Assembly (NCBI RefSeq): GCF_001612905.1
Contig: NZ_BDBI01000047.1
Coordinates: 1-60,590 of the forward strand
DNA: 60,590 nt
Direction of reading: 5' to 3'
DNA from: Nocardia ignorata NBRC 108230
GTDB lineage: Bacteria; Actinomycetota; Actinomycetes; Mycobacteriales; Mycobacteriaceae
Position 1 is the stretch's first letter; each line of letters begins with the position of its first letter. Positions 31,994 through 39,509 of the stretch are shown one piece after another. The notes under the pieces are model-generated. The model made no database searches, was not told the DNA's origin, and saw only the letters and a program-made list of their open reading frames with translations. The position numbers and the translations under genes were made by a program.

Positions 31994-32950
31994 TCACAGC
32001 TGCGCGGCGCGGAAGGTGTGGCGGTAGGTGGTGGGGGAGACGCCGATGGTGGTGGCGAGGTGCTGGCGCAGGGAGGCGGCGGTGCCGAGGCCGGACTCGG
32101 CCGCGACGCGGTCGATGGGCAGGTCGGTGGCCTCGAGCAGGTGACGGGCCAGGTCGACGCGCTGGCGGGTGAGCCACTGGCCGGGCGGGAGGCCGGTTTC
32201 CTCGCGGAAGCGGCGGCAGAAGGTGCGCACGCTCATCCGGGCGTGGGCGGCGAGTTCGGCCAGTGACAGGGGGCGGTCGAGGTGGGTGAGCGCCCAGGCG
32301 CGGGTATCGGCGGTGCTCGCGGTCCCCGATTCGGGCATCGGCCGATCGATGAACTGGGCCTGACCGCCCTCGCGCCACGGTGGCACGATGCACAGCCGCG
32401 CCACCCGGTTGGCGACGGCGCTGCCGTGGTCGCTGCGCAGCAGGTGCAGGCACAGGTCGATGCCCGCCGCGCTGCCCGCGGCGGTGAGGATGCGCCCGTC
32501 GTCGACGAACAGCACGTCGGCGTCCATGCGCACCCGGGGGAACTCGCGGCGGAACCGTTCGGCCTGGTTCCAGTGGGTGGTCGCGGGTCTGCCGTCGAGC
32601 AATCCGAGCGTGGCCAGTACGAAGGCCGAGGTACAGAAGCTCACCACCCGGGTCTGCGGGCGCCGCAACGCGTCGGCCACCTTCTCGGGTAGGCGATAGC
32701 TCGCGTGATCGTCGCATTCGTTGAACGGCGGGATGACGACGATGTCGGCGTCGTCGAGCGCACTGCTGTCCCACTCCACCGCGATCGTGAAGTCGGCGTT
32801 CGTGCGTACCGGCGCACCGTCGAGGCTGCAGGTGCGGATCTCGTAGAGCGGGCTGCCGTCCGCCGCGACCGCCGTCCCGAAGATGCGGGCCGGGATGCCG
32901 AGTTCGAAGGGATACACGCCGTCCAGGGCCAGAACCACCACGCGCTGCAT
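31994..32950 (-). CDS. GlxA-family transcriptional regulator (DJ-1/PfpI plus AraC domain)
   Basis: A 318-residue regulator with an N-terminal DJ-1/PfpI-like domain (MQRVVVLALDGVYPFELGIPARIFG, then RVVSFCTSAFVLATLGLLDGRPATTHW near 105-132, with Cys in the nucleophile-elbow position). A C-terminal AraC DNA-binding domain follows: RPLSLAELAAHARMSVRTFCRRFREETGLPPGQWLTRQRVDLARHLLE and a second HTH, IDRVAAESGLGTAASLRQHLATTIGVSPTTYRHTF. ATG 32950 has AAGGA seven bases upstream; longer in-frame starts run into the divergent gene's leader. It is divergent from the oxidoreductase at 33057, with a dyad at 33016-33031, so it probably controls that gene. Confidence 0.92.
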   Translation of the reverse strand: MQRVVVLALDGVYPFELGIPARIFGTAVAADGSPLYEIRTCSLDGAPVRTNADFTIAVEWDSSALDDADIVVIPPFNECDDHASYRLPEKVADALRRPQTRVVSFCTSAFVLATLGLLDGRPATTHWNQAERFRREFPRVRMDADVLFVDDGRILTAAGSAAGIDLCLHLLRSDHGSAVANRVARLCIVPPWREGGQAQFIDRPMPESGTASTADTRAWALTHLDRPLSLAELAAHARMSVRTFCRRFREETGLPPGQWLTRQRVDLARHLLEATDLPIDRVAAESGLGTAASLRQHLATTIGVSPTTYRHTFRAAQL

Positions 32951-33015
32951 GGCAAGATCCTTGCACATATTGGCTTCCCTGCCACTCGTCGGCTTCCTTG
33001 ACGCCCGGCATTGTC

Positions 33016-33031
33016 GTTCCCGTACGGAAAC
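33016..33031. promoter_or_regulatory. Dyad in the GlxA-oxidoreductase intergenic region
   Basis: GTTCCCGTACGGAAAC is symmetric at 14 of 16 positions and lies 26 bases upstream of the oxidoreductase start. It could bind the divergent GlxA/AraC regulator. Confidence 0.45.
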
Positions 33032-33056
33032 GGCAACGCGCACAGAAGGAATCGAC

Positions 33057-33995
33057 ATGCGGGCAATCGGACAGGACACCTTCGGCGGACCCGAGGTGCT
33101 ACGGGTGATCGACGTCGACCGGCCGGAACCCGGCCCGGCGGAAGTGCTGATCCGGGTACACGCGGCGGGTGTGAACCCGACCGACTCCTGGCATCGCGCC
33201 CTTGGCGGGCTGCGGGGCGCGATCACCCCGCTCGGTTGGGATGTGTCCGGTGTCGTCGAGGCGGTGGGCCTCGGCGTCACCTTGTTCGCCCCGGGCGACG
33301 AGGTGTTCGGCATGCCACGACACCCGCACCCGGCCGCAACCTACGCCGAGTACGTCACCGCGCCGGCCCGCCATCTCGCCCACAAGCCCACGAACCTGAG
33401 CCATCTCGAGGCGGGCGGGCTGCCGCTGGTCGCACTCACCGCGTGGCAGGCGCTGGTCGACACCGCCGATGTGCGGCCGGGACAGCGTGTGCTGGTCCAC
33501 GCCGCGGCGGGCGGTGTCGGTCAGGCGGCGGTGCAGATCGCGAAAGCGCGCGGTGCCCATGTGGTCGGCACGGCGCGCGGCGACAACCACGAATTCGTCC
33601 GCGGCCTGGGCGCCGACGAGGTGATCGACTACACCACAACGGCTTTCGAGGAAGTGGCCCGCGAGATCGACGTGGTGGTCGACACCATCGGCGGCGAATA
33701 CGGGCCACGCTCGCTGCGCACGCTCCGGCCGGGCGGCATCGTGGTCTCCCTCGCCTCACCCGCCGAGGCCGCGCTCGCCGACATCGCGCGTCCGCTGGGG
33801 TTGCGGGCCCAGTTCATGATCGTCGAGGCCGATCGCACCGGCATGCTCGCGATCGCGGATCTGGCCCGCGAGGGCGCCCTGCGTGTGCACGTGGACACCG
33901 TGGTGCCGCTGGAGTCGGCGAGCAAGGCGCACGAGATCGCCGACACCCAGCGCACGCGGGGCAAGATCGTGCTCGAGGTCGCTCAGAATTTGTAG
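33057..33995 (+). CDS. NADPH-dependent quinone-reductase-like oxidoreductase (MDR family)
   Basis: A 312-residue medium-chain dehydrogenase/reductase without the catalytic zinc cysteines. The N-terminal GroES-like part has VLIRVHAAGVNPTDSWHRA and GWDVSGVVEAVGLGVTLFAPGDEVFG. The Rossmann domain has VRPGQRVLVHAAAGGVGQAAVQIAKARGAHVVGTA, with the A-A-G-G-V-G nucleotide loop. ATG 33057 has AGAAGGA six bases upstream. This class reduces quinones or enals in stress defence. The last 13 bases overlap the end of the convergent SDR gene. Its divergent GlxA-type regulator suggests inducible expression. Confidence 0.9.
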   Translation: MRAIGQDTFGGPEVLRVIDVDRPEPGPAEVLIRVHAAGVNPTDSWHRALGGLRGAITPLGWDVSGVVEAVGLGVTLFAPGDEVFGMPRHPHPAATYAEYVTAPARHLAHKPTNLSHLEAGGLPLVALTAWQALVDTADVRPGQRVLVHAAAGGVGQAAVQIAKARGAHVVGTARGDNHEFVRGLGADEVIDYTTTAFEEVAREIDVVVDTIGGEYGPRSLRTLRPGGIVVSLASPAEAALADIARPLGLRAQFMIVEADRTGMLAIADLAREGALRVHVDTVVPLESASKAHEIADTQRTRGKIVLEVAQNL

Positions 33996-34858
33996 GCGAC
34001 GCCCGTCATCCGCTCCGATTCCTCCCAGAGGCGCCGTGACAGTTCGGGATTGCGCGACAGCGAACTCGACGGGCACGCCTCGACCGGACCCTGCGACTGC
34101 ATGAGCCGGTTCGGACCCCAGTAGACGGTGGGATCGGCATCGGGTTCGGTCGCGGCGAACAGGGTGGAGTGGGCGGCCTTGGCAGGCGGGTGGCCGATGA
34201 GGCGGATGACGGGCTTGCTCACCCGGTCGAGCAGGGTTTCGGTGCGGGCGAACAGGTCGGTCGCCGAGACTCCGGGGTGCACCGCGTAGGACTTCTGCTT
34301 CGCACCCGCCTCGCCGAGGCGGCGCTGCAGTTCACGGGCGAACATGAGGTTGGCCAGCTTCGCCTGCGCGTAGGCGAGATTGCGCTGGTAGCGACGGTTC
34401 TCGTAGTTCAGGTCGTCGATCCACAGCTTGGGGGTCTGCTTGTGGGCGATGCTGGCCAAGGTCACCACCCGGTCGCGGACGCGGTCGAGCAGCAGGCCGG
34501 TGAGGGCGAAGTGCCCCAGATGGTTCACCCCGAACTGGGTTTCGAATCCGTCGGCCGTCCGTGAGAACGGCACGTTCATCAGGCCCGCGTTGTTGACGAG
34601 CACATCGAATTCGCTCTGCTGCTCGGCGAATTCACGCACGGAGGCCAGGTCGGCCAGATCGAGAGCGGCCACCCGCACGTCGCCGGGGATGGCGGCGGCG
34701 ATCGGTTCGGCCTTGGCCTTGTTGCGACAGGCCATGATCACGGTGGCGCCCTTGGCGGCCAGCACCTTCGTGGTCTCGGCGCCGAGGCCGCCGTTGGCGC
34801 CGGTGATCACGAAGGTGCGGCCGGTCTGGTCCGCGATGTCAGCTGGTTTCCATGCCAT
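33983..34858 (-). CDS. Short-chain dehydrogenase/reductase
   Basis: A 291-residue classical SDR resembling the retinol-dehydrogenase/protochlorophyllide-reductase-like branch. The cofactor site is TFVITGANGGLGAETTKVLAAKGATVIMACRN; the Arg of ACRN suggests NADP(H). NNAG occurs in DVLVNNAGLMNVP. The catalytic residues are Ser in TLASIAH and Tyr/Lys in YAQAKLANLMFA. SYAVHPGVSATDLF follows. The C-terminal extension is rich in Ser and Arg. The substrate is unknown. It faces the oxidoreductase gene tail to tail; the sigma-factor gene lies 39 bases upstream on the same strand, so readthrough is possible. Confidence 0.91.
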   Translation of the reverse strand: MAWKPADIADQTGRTFVITGANGGLGAETTKVLAAKGATVIMACRNKAKAEPIAAAIPGDVRVAALDLADLASVREFAEQQSEFDVLVNNAGLMNVPFSRTADGFETQFGVNHLGHFALTGLLLDRVRDRVVTLASIAHKQTPKLWIDDLNYENRRYQRNLAYAQAKLANLMFARELQRRLGEAGAKQKSYAVHPGVSATDLFARTETLLDRVSKPVIRLIGHPPAKAAHSTLFAATEPDADPTVYWGPNRLMQSQGPVEACPSSSLSRNPELSRRLWEESERMTGVAYKF

Positions 34859-34897
34859 GCCCCGACCTTACTCTTGAGTAAGATCGATCGGAAGTGG

Positions 34898-35818
34898 TCA
34901 GCCGAGCAACCCGGCCAGCGTACGGGCACACGCGGGCCTGCGCAGCTTGGTCATGGCCTTCGCCTCGATCTGCCGGGCCCGCTCCCGGGAGACGCCCAGC
35001 TGCGAACCCACTTCCTCCAGTGTGCGGGCCTCACCGCGATCGAGGCCGAAACGCAGCCGGATGACGTCGGATTCACGCTCGGTGAGCCCGGCCAGCGCCG
35101 CCTCGACATACCCGCGGAGCATCCGCTCGGCGACCAGCTCGGCAGGTGGGGGCGCGGTGTCGGGCAGTACCGAGCCGAGTTCGGTGTCCTCCCCGAGCGG
35201 TGTCTGCAGCGACACCGGTTCCACTTCGTGGCGCAGGGCCGCCGTCACCTGGGCGACGGTGAGTTCGGCCCGCTCCGCGATCTCCTCGGCGGTGACCGCC
35301 CGGCCGAGCTCGTGGGTCAGCTCGCGACGCACCCGCACGACTTTGTGCAGGACATCGGCCACATTGGACGGCAGCCGGATGGTCCGCCCCTGGTCGGTGA
35401 GCGCGCGACCGATGGACTGGCGGATCCAGTAGGTGGCGTAGGTCGACAACTTGAGCCCGCGGCGGTGGTCGAACTTGTCCACCGCGCGCATCAGCCCGAG
35501 GGTGCCCTCCTGGATCAGATCGAGCAGCGACATCCCGGTGTTGGTCGGGAAGCGCCGGGCGATGGACACCACCAGGCGCAGATTCGCCCGAACCATATGG
35601 TCTTTCGCGCGCTGACCATCGAGCACTGTGCGCTGCAACTCCTTCCGCCGTGACGCGGAGAGCTCGACTCCCGCCGAAGCGTTCTCGTCGAGCTCTGTGC
35701 GGGCCTCGACACCCGCGGCGATTCGTGCGGCCAGTGCGTATTCCTGCTCGGCCGTCAGCAGGGGTGTGCGGCTGATGGCGGTGAGGTAGTCGCGGATGGG
35801 ATCGGCGGTGACAGTCAA
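34898..35818 (-). CDS. Group 2 (SigB-like) RNA polymerase sigma factor
   Basis: A 306-residue sigma-70 family factor lacking the long SigA N-terminus. Region 1.2 is DPIRDYLTAISRTPLLTAEQEYALAARI. Region 2 is LRLVVSIARRFPTNTGMSLLDLIQEGTLGLMRAVDKFDHRRGLKLSTYATYWIRQSIGRAL. Region 3 is IRLPSNVADVLHKVVRVRREL, and region 4 is RTLEEVGSQLGVSRERARQIEAKAMTKLR. The start is set at TTG 35818 (read as Met-TVTADP) because a consensus promoter at 35866-35894 places the upstream ATG 35881 inside the promoter, and GGGAG precedes the TTG by five bases. It is probably a stress-type secondary sigma factor. It is divergent from a TetR gene. Confidence 0.93.
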   Translation of the reverse strand: MTVTADPIRDYLTAISRTPLLTAEQEYALAARIAAGVEARTELDENASAGVELSASRRKELQRTVLDGQRAKDHMVRANLRLVVSIARRFPTNTGMSLLDLIQEGTLGLMRAVDKFDHRRGLKLSTYATYWIRQSIGRALTDQGRTIRLPSNVADVLHKVVRVRRELTHELGRAVTAEEIAERAELTVAQVTAALRHEVEPVSLQTPLGEDTELGSVLPDTAPPPAELVAERMLRGYVEAALAGLTERESDVIRLRFGLDRGEARTLEEVGSQLGVSRERARQIEAKAMTKLRRPACARTLAGLLG

Positions 35819-35865
35819 GGAGGCTCCCGTTCGGCGAAGGAATGTCGCTCGCGGCGACGAACACA

Positions 35866-35894
35866 AACTTAGGTCGAACATAAAAATATGTCAA
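35866..35894 (-). promoter_or_regulatory. Near-consensus promoter of the sigma-factor gene
   Basis: On the minus strand TTGACA (35894-35889) is followed by a 17-base spacer and TAAGTT (35871-35866). This is the best housekeeping-type promoter in the left half of the window. Transcription would begin near 35859, giving a leader of about 40 bases before TTG 35818. Confidence 0.8.
35878..35891. promoter_or_regulatory. A+T-rich dyad over the sigma-factor promoter
   Basis: ACATA-AAAA-TATGT is a perfect dyad. It overlaps the last three bases of the -35 element and the spacer of the sigma-factor promoter, and lies 40 bases upstream of the divergent TetR start. It is a candidate TetR operator. Confidence 0.55.
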
Positions 35895-35930
35895 GAACAA
35901 TTTTGGGACGAGTTCAGTTACGCTGAGGAC

Positions 35931-36563
35931 ATGACTACGCAGCAGGGGTTACGGGCCAGGAAGAAGCAGCAGACCAGGGAGCAGATCTCGCATCGGGCCA
36001 CGGAGTTGTTCCTCGAACGCGGCTTCGACAAGGTGACGATCGCCGAGATCGCCGCGGCCGCCGACGTGGCGAAGATGACCGTCACCAACTATTTCCCCCG
36101 CAAGGAGGACCTGGCCCTCGACCTCGGCTCGGCCTACGTCGAACAGCTCGCCGCGATCGTGCGCGAGCGCGCCTCCGGCCAGTCCGCACTGGCCGCTCTG
36201 CGCGGCGCCTACCTCGCCGCCGTGGCCGCCCAGGACCCCGTGATCGGTTTCAGCGGCGCGCCGTTCGCCAAGATGATCACCGACAGTCAAGCCCTCACCG
36301 CCCGGTTACGGGAGTTCCACGACGAGCGGGAGGCGGCGCTGGCCCGCGCACTCGCCGAGGAGACCGCCGCCGCGCCCGACGACATCACCCCTCGGGTAGC
36401 CGCCGCACAACTGGCAGGCGTGCATCGCGTGTTGTTCGAGGAGATCCTGCGTCGCACCCTCGCGGGCGAGTCGGGCGACGAGATCGCCGCTGCCCTCACC
36501 GATTACGCCGAGGTCGCCTTCGACGCGCTCGAACCGGGGCTGGCGAGCTACGCCGTGCGCTGA
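35931..36563 (+). CDS. TetR-family regulator upstream of an MFS exporter
   Basis: A 210-residue TetR protein. The HTH region is LRARKKQQTREQISHRATELFLERGFDKVTIAEIAAAADVAKMTVTNYFPRKEDLA (about 7-62), followed by a helical ligand domain. ATG 35931 has only a poorly spaced GAGGA, and TACGCT at 35919-35924 could be a -10 for a leaderless transcript. Neighbours are the divergent sigma factor and, 68 bases downstream, the MFS exporter, so it may control both. A perfect 10-bp palindrome GAGATATCTC (36562-36571) overlaps its stop and lies in front of the MFS gene. Confidence 0.92.
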   Translation: MTTQQGLRARKKQQTREQISHRATELFLERGFDKVTIAEIAAAADVAKMTVTNYFPRKEDLALDLGSAYVEQLAAIVRERASGQSALAALRGAYLAAVAAQDPVIGFSGAPFAKMITDSQALTARLREFHDEREAALARALAEETAAAPDDITPRVAAAQLAGVHRVLFEEILRRTLAGESGDEIAAALTDYAEVAFDALEPGLASYAVR

Positions 36564-36631
36564 GATATCTCCTCCGATTGCTGCCGTGTCACTGGGCTCT
36601 CGCCGGGCGCGGCAACGCCCATACTGGGGCC

Positions 36632-38671
36632 ATGCCGGATGGTGTTGCTGTAGACGAGCCCGTCGCGCCGATGAGCAAGACCAAGATCAATCTCGTATTC
36701 GCCACGGTGGTGCTCGGCATGCTGATGGCCGCGCTCGACCAGACCATCGTGTCGGCCGCGCTGCCCTCGATCGTCGCCGATCTCGGCAGCGCGGGGCACA
36801 TGGCCTGGGTGGTCACCTCGTACCTGCTCGCCGAGGCCGTCGCGACCGTGCTCGCGGGCAAACTCGGTGACCTGTTCGGCCGCAAACTGCTGTTCCAGAT
36901 CAGCGGCATCATCTTCATCGCCGGTTCCGCGCTGGCGGGCATGGCAGGCGGCATGCCGATGCTGATCCTCGCGCGCGGTATCCAGGGCGTCGGCGCGGGC
37001 GGGTTGATGGTCACGTCGATGGCCTTGATCGCCGACACCATTCCGCTGCGCGAACGCGGCAAATACCAGGGTGCGCTCGGGGCGGTCTTCGGCATCACCA
37101 CGGTTCTCGGTCCCACACTCGGCGGGCTGTTCACCGACCACGCGAGCTGGCGCTGGTGTTTCTATGTGAACGTCCCGGTGGTCGTCGTGATGCTGGTGAT
37201 GGCGGCGCGAACGCTGCCCAAACTCGCCGCCCGGACCCGGCCGGTGATCGACTATCTCGGCATCGGCCTGGTCGCCGTCGGTGTGTCGGCGCTGATCCTG
37301 GGCCTGGAATTCGGTGGCAACGAGTATCCGTGGGGTTCCTGGCAGATCATCGGGCTGTTCGTGCTCGCCGTCGTGCTGCTCGCCGCGTTCGTGCGGGTGG
37401 AGAACCGGGCGAAGGAGCCGATGCTGCCGATGCGGTTGTTCCGCAGCCGGGTGTTCACGGTGTCCTCGGTGCTCAGTTTCATCGTCGGTTTCGCCATGCT
37501 CGGCTCGATGACCTACCTGCCCGCCTACCTGCAATACGTCGACGGTGTGTCGGCGACGGTGTCGGGTGTGCGCACCTTGCCGCTGGTCGTCGGCCTGTTC
37601 ATCACCTCGATCTTCTCCGGCCAGGTGGTCGGCAAGACCGGCCGGTACCGGTATTTCCCGATCGTGGGCATGGCCGTGCTCGCCGTGGGCCTCGGTTTGA
37701 TGTCGACGATGGACCGGCACACCAGCGTGTGGCTGGAATCGCTGTACATGCTGATTCTCGGCGCGGGTCTCGGGCTTGGCATGCAGGTGCTCACCATCGT
37801 CGTGCAGAACACCGTGCCCTACGCCGACCTCGGCACCGCGACCTCCGGTGTCACCTTCTTCCGCACCCTCGGCAGCGCGTTCGGCACCGCGGTGTTCGGC
37901 ACGCTCTACAGCAACGAGAGCAAAACCGCCCTCGCCGAGGCGATGCGGGCGGCACCCGGCGTCCCGCCCGAGGCGGTGGCGGATCCGAAACTGCTGCGTG
38001 AGCTGCCCGTCGAGCAGACCGCGCCGATCGTCGACGCCTACGCCCGCTCGATCGACCATGTCTTCGCCTGGGTGGTTCCCGTGGCGCTGCTCGGTTTCGT
38101 CGTCGCCTGGTTCCTGCCGCAGGTGCGGCTGCGCGACAGCGCGCGCCACGGCGCGGGCGATGTGGGGGAGGGGTTCTCGGTGCCGGACTCGCACGACCGG
38201 GTGGTGCAGTTGGAACGCTCGGTCGCGGCGACCGTCCGCAAGGCGCGGGCGAAGGGTCCGATCATTCCCGAACTCATCGCCGCCTCGGGCAGCCGGTTGA
38301 GTCCGGACACCGCGTGGGCGTTGGGCCAGGTGTACCTGTACGGCAAACAGGACATGCCCGCCACCGTGTACGGCATCGCCTACCGGCACCGGCTCCCGGT
38401 CGAGGTGCTCGCCCCGGTCTTCCGGCAGGCGGCCGACGCGGGACTGTTGCACGCCGAGGCGGGCACGCTCGCCCTCACCGACACGGGTCGCACCGAGGTC
38501 GACACCTTGCGCGCCGGGTGGCGGCGTTGGCTTGGTGACCGCCTCGACGACTGGAACTGCGAGGACCCCACCGATCGGGCTTTGCTCGACGAGGCACTGT
38601 CGAAGATCGCCGCGAAACTCCTGGACGAAGGTGTCGACGGCGATCGGGGGGCCAAGGTCTATTCCGGTTGA
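36632..38671 (+). CDS. DHA2-type MFS drug exporter with C-terminal winged-helix-like domain
   Basis: 679 residues. Residues 1-515 form a 14-helix MFS exporter: LGMLMAALDQTIVSAALPSIVADLG with motif D1, LAGKLGDLFGRKLLF with motif A, LILARGIQGVGAGGL, and GAVFGITTVLGPTLGGLFTDHASWRWCFYVNVPV with motif C. Residues about 535-679 are cytoplasmic: HDRVVQLERSVAATVRKARAKG, then a segment with DMPATVYGIAYRHRLPVEVLAPVFRQAADAGLLHAEAGTLALTDTGRTEVDTL, which reads like a MarR-type winged helix. That tail is absent from most DHA2 pumps, although I recall similarly long mycobacterial members such as Rv1877. The upstream TetR is the likely regulator. Substrates are unknown, probably amphiphilic drugs. Confidence 0.9.
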   Translation: MPDGVAVDEPVAPMSKTKINLVFATVVLGMLMAALDQTIVSAALPSIVADLGSAGHMAWVVTSYLLAEAVATVLAGKLGDLFGRKLLFQISGIIFIAGSALAGMAGGMPMLILARGIQGVGAGGLMVTSMALIADTIPLRERGKYQGALGAVFGITTVLGPTLGGLFTDHASWRWCFYVNVPVVVVMLVMAARTLPKLAARTRPVIDYLGIGLVAVGVSALILGLEFGGNEYPWGSWQIIGLFVLAVVLLAAFVRVENRAKEPMLPMRLFRSRVFTVSSVLSFIVGFAMLGSMTYLPAYLQYVDGVSATVSGVRTLPLVVGLFITSIFSGQVVGKTGRYRYFPIVGMAVLAVGLGLMSTMDRHTSVWLESLYMLILGAGLGLGMQVLTIVVQNTVPYADLGTATSGVTFFRTLGSAFGTAVFGTLYSNESKTALAEAMRAAPGVPPEAVADPKLLRELPVEQTAPIVDAYARSIDHVFAWVVPVALLGFVVAWFLPQVRLRDSARHGAGDVGEGFSVPDSHDRVVQLERSVAATVRKARAKGPIIPELIAASGSRLSPDTAWALGQVYLYGKQDMPATVYGIAYRHRLPVEVLAPVFRQAADAGLLHAEAGTLALTDTGRTEVDTLRAGWRRWLGDRLDDWNCEDPTDRALLDEALSKIAAKLLDEGVDGDRGAKVYSG

Positions 38672-38678
38672 CCACGCC

Positions 38679-38720
38679 TTGTCACCGATTACTCGTAGAC
38701 GTATATTCGTAGACGAGTAA
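38679..38720 (+). promoter_or_regulatory. padR promoter with embedded operator
   Basis: TTGTCA (38679-38684), 17 bases and TATATT (38702-38707) make a strong promoter. TTACTCGT (38689-38696) and ACGAGTAA (38713-38720) form perfect 8-bp arms around a 16-base centre that includes the -10. TCGTAGACG also occurs twice within it. PadR binding here would block its own transcription. Confidence 0.82.
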
Positions 38721-38730
38721 GGAGGTGGCC

Positions 38731-39360
38731 GTGGCGACGAAGCGCAAGGTGAACAATCTGCTGGCCCTGGCCGTGCTCTCGGTCATCGTGCAGCGCCCGA
38801 TGCACCGCTACGAGATCGCCGCGACCTTGCGCGCGCAGGGCAAAGACCGTGACATGGACATCAAGTGGGGTTCGCTGTACACGGTTGTGCAGAACATGGC
38901 CAAGGCCGGTTTCCTCGAAGTCGTCGGCAGCGAGAAGGAGGGGGCGCGGCCCGAGCGGGTGATCTACCGGATCACCGACGCCGGCCGCGCCGAAATGGCC
39001 GACTGGACACGCGAACTCCTCGCCGAACCCGAACCCGAACACCACCGGTTCACCGCGGGCCTATCGATCCTGGCGATTTTGCCGCCCGATGAGGTGATCG
39101 ACCTGCTCGGTACCCGCGTCGCCAGGCTCGAGGAAACCATCGCCCGCATCAGAAGCGACCTCGGCGCGCTCAGCCTGCCACGCCTGTTCCTCGTCGAGAC
39201 CGAATACGGCCTGGCGATGCTGGAAGCCGAGGCTCGCTGGGCGCGCGCGCTGCGCGAGGAGCTGGTGGCAGGCACGTTCGACGCGCTCGACCAATGGCGG
39301 CAGTGGCATGCCGACGGCATGCCTGCCGGAAGAGCCCCGGCGGAGAGGAGCGAGGACTAA
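38731..39360 (+). CDS. PadR-family transcriptional repressor
   Basis: A 209-residue regulator of the PadR-s2/VirR-like type. The winged helix is RKVNNLLALAVLSVIVQRPMHRYEIAATLRAQGKDRDMDIKWGSLYTVVQNMAKAGFLEVV, followed by wing residues RPERVIYRITDAGRAEM. A C-terminal dimerisation helix bundle of about 110 residues follows (LSILAILPPDEVIDLLGTRVARLEETIARIR). GTG 38731, five bases after GGAGG, is preferred to GTG 38725. A large dyad spans its promoter, so autorepression is likely. The FAD monooxygenase gene 149 bases downstream is the expected second target. Confidence 0.93.
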   Translation: MATKRKVNNLLALAVLSVIVQRPMHRYEIAATLRAQGKDRDMDIKWGSLYTVVQNMAKAGFLEVVGSEKEGARPERVIYRITDAGRAEMADWTRELLAEPEPEHHRFTAGLSILAILPPDEVIDLLGTRVARLEETIARIRSDLGALSLPRLFLVETEYGLAMLEAEARWARALREELVAGTFDALDQWRQWHADGMPAGRAPAERSED

Positions 39361-39509
39361 CACAGCATGTGAAGACCCCGAGCCCGGTGGCGTGCGGCAA
39401 CACCCCACCGAGCCCGGAGAACCGTCCCGAAACCAGGCGCACCCGGCCTCGAGGCTGGCAACCACAGGATAGCTGGGTGACGTCGGAAATCCCGATCTGG
39501 AGATCACCC

